Shown here in pieces: positions 6,033-6,438 of a DNA stretch of 6,438 nucleotides. The stretch is from Candidatus Zixiibacteriota bacterium. GTDB taxonomy: Bacteria > Zixibacteria > MSB-5A5 > SM1-73. The stretch's first letter is position 1, and every line of letters begins with the position of its first letter. Location: the NCBI GenBank assembly GCA_029933635.1, contig JAOZNS010000157.1, positions 1 through 6,438 of the forward strand, read 5' to 3'. The notes beneath the pieces are model-generated. The model did not search any database. It saw nothing but the letters and a program-made list of their open reading frames with translations, and was not told where the DNA came from. Made by a program: the position numbers and the translations under genes.

Positions 6033-6063
6033 ATCGGGCAGTCCAGCAATAATTAAGATCGTA

Positions 6064-6084
6064 GCGGGGATTAAACGTCCCCGC
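6064..6084 (+). terminator. GC-rich hairpin ending the lptFG operon (terminator-like, no U-tract)
   Basis: GCGGGGA (6064-6070) and TCCCCGC (6078-6084) are perfect inverted arms around a seven-base loop, 31 bases after the lptG stop. A T-G pair extends the stem by one on the plus-strand RNA. No run of T follows on either strand, so it is either a non-canonical terminator, an mRNA 3'-end stabiliser, or one end of the dyad-rich element to its right. Confidence 0.4.
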
Positions 6085-6173
6085 CTGTGAGAGCCATATA
6101 TGATCCGTTTCTTAGACACATGAAGTTATCCTCCGCTGGTTGCATCGAGGCTTTGTCCCAGACGGAACTTTGT

Positions 6174-6206
6174 AGTCCCGATGGTCTGACCTGACAGATG
6201 GGGACT
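6174..6206. repeat. Bulged inverted repeat in the spacer after lptG
   Basis: AGTCCC (6174-6179) pairs with GGGACT (6201-6206), and inside it TCTG (6185-6188) pairs with CAGA (6195-6198) around the loop ACCTGA. A competing pairing exists: CAGAC (6159-6163) with GTCTG (6184-6188). It lies three bases from the next hairpin, so the two form a tandem structure. Confidence 0.5.
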
Positions 6207-6209
6207 TTG

Positions 6210-6235
6210 GCGTCGGGGTAACAATATCCCGACGC
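6210..6235. repeat. Strong perfect hairpin after lptG
   Basis: GCGTCGGG (6210-6217) and CCCGACGC (6228-6235) are a perfect 8-base inverted repeat. As plus-strand RNA the stem extends to 11 pairs (G-U, U-A, A-U) closed by the tetraloop ACAA; on the other strand the extension would contain an A-C mismatch. This hints, weakly, that any functional RNA is read on the plus strand. No T-tract follows. Confidence 0.6.
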
Positions 6236-6374
6236 AATGGAAATAGATTATTAGCCAACCTGACATCATCTAAGCCTCCCTTATTTTTATAGGGATACTG
6301 AACAAGATCAGCCCCCCTTTTAGTTGCTTTAGCAAGTTTTATTTTCCACAAATGGTTTAAGGAGAAAGTTCGAA

Positions 6375-6438
6375 TTGGGATCCATCGAACTGGTAGAGTT
6401 GTTATTTGGGGAAAGATGGCAGGCTCACGTTCAAAAAT
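6375..6438 (+). CDS. Possible start of an unidentified gene cut by the right edge
   Basis: A good AAGGAG (6359-6364) is followed after ten bases by a TTG (6375-6377) that opens a frame reading GSIELVELLFGERWQAHVQK to the edge. This frame is open from 6333. A second possibility is the ATG at 6416-6418 in another frame (MAGSRSK), with GGGGA just ahead of it. Only about 20 codons are visible, so neither frame nor function can be settled. Confidence 0.25.
   Translation, partial: MGSIELVELLFGERWQAHVQK

Larger units (their letters stand above)
6033..6374. other. Non-coding, dyad-rich spacer downstream of lptG
   Basis: These 342 bases hold no convincing gene. They contain three strong inverted repeats (6064-6084, 6174-6206, 6210-6235) and a degenerate direct repeat: CAGACGGAACTTTG at 6159-6172 resembles CAGATGGGGACTTTG at 6195-6209. 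A weak promoter-like pair, CTGACA (6260-6265) and TATTTT (6282-6287) with 16 bases between, points toward the right edge. The density of dyads suggests a structured RNA leader or 3' UTR, or a small palindromic repeat element; I do not recognise the family. Confidence 0.5.

Noticed and set aside
6112..6351. 79-codon minus-strand open frame in the spacer after lptG
   Set aside because: It would start at TTG without a ribosome binding site, spans two strong hairpins, and its translation shows no recognisable fold. The dyads explain the sequence better than coding does, though a remnant gene is not excluded.
6033..6438. CRISPR array, tRNA or insertion sequence in the right spacer
   Set aside because: No regularly spaced identical repeats, no tRNA cloverleaf, no transposase frame or terminal inverted repeats with target duplication are visible.

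Overview
The window reads as an ordinary chromosomal piece of a diderm (outer-membrane-bearing), probably rod-shaped bacterium of moderate GC content. The diderm inference rests on adjacent genes for both LPS-export permeases (LptF, LptG); the rod-shape inference rests on MreB. The phylum cannot be fixed from the sequence alone. The LptF, with a long helical insert before its second membrane bundle, and the YhaM-type OB-HD nuclease are unlike the enterobacterial versions and suggest a less-studied diderm lineage.

Layout. The left half is read on the minus strand. From right to left it holds a YhaM-like OB-fold/HD phosphohydrolase (2388-3344), mreB (start corrected to 2259; 1231-2259), a strong intrinsic terminator (1140-1175), a 485-base spacer, an ECF sigma factor (188-745), and, five bases later, a zinc-binding anti-sigma factor that runs off the left edge (1-182). 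The right half is read on the plus strand: lptF (3486-4877) and lptG (start corrected to 4890; 4890-6032), closely spaced as an operon. The 141-base divergent spacer at 3345-3485 carries back-to-back promoters whose -35 boxes lie in or overlap the arms of a perfect inverted repeat. After lptG come about 400 bases with three strong hairpins and, at the very edge, a weakly supported start of another plus-strand gene.

Function. Most genes concern the cell envelope. LptF and LptG are the membrane half of the LptB2FG ABC exporter that extracts LPS from the inner membrane. MreB organises lateral wall synthesis. The ECF sigma/anti-sigma pair is a typical module for sensing a signal, often envelope damage, and changing transcription. 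The YhaM-like protein is a probable 3'-5' exonuclease acting on RNA or single-stranded DNA.

I see no clearly new multi-gene system. The points most worth checking are the regulatory and non-coding ones: a possible ECF-type autoregulatory promoter inside an inverted repeat, a 17-base motif shared by the sigma and mreB upstream regions, the symmetric divergent promoter region, and the dyad-rich spacer after lptG.
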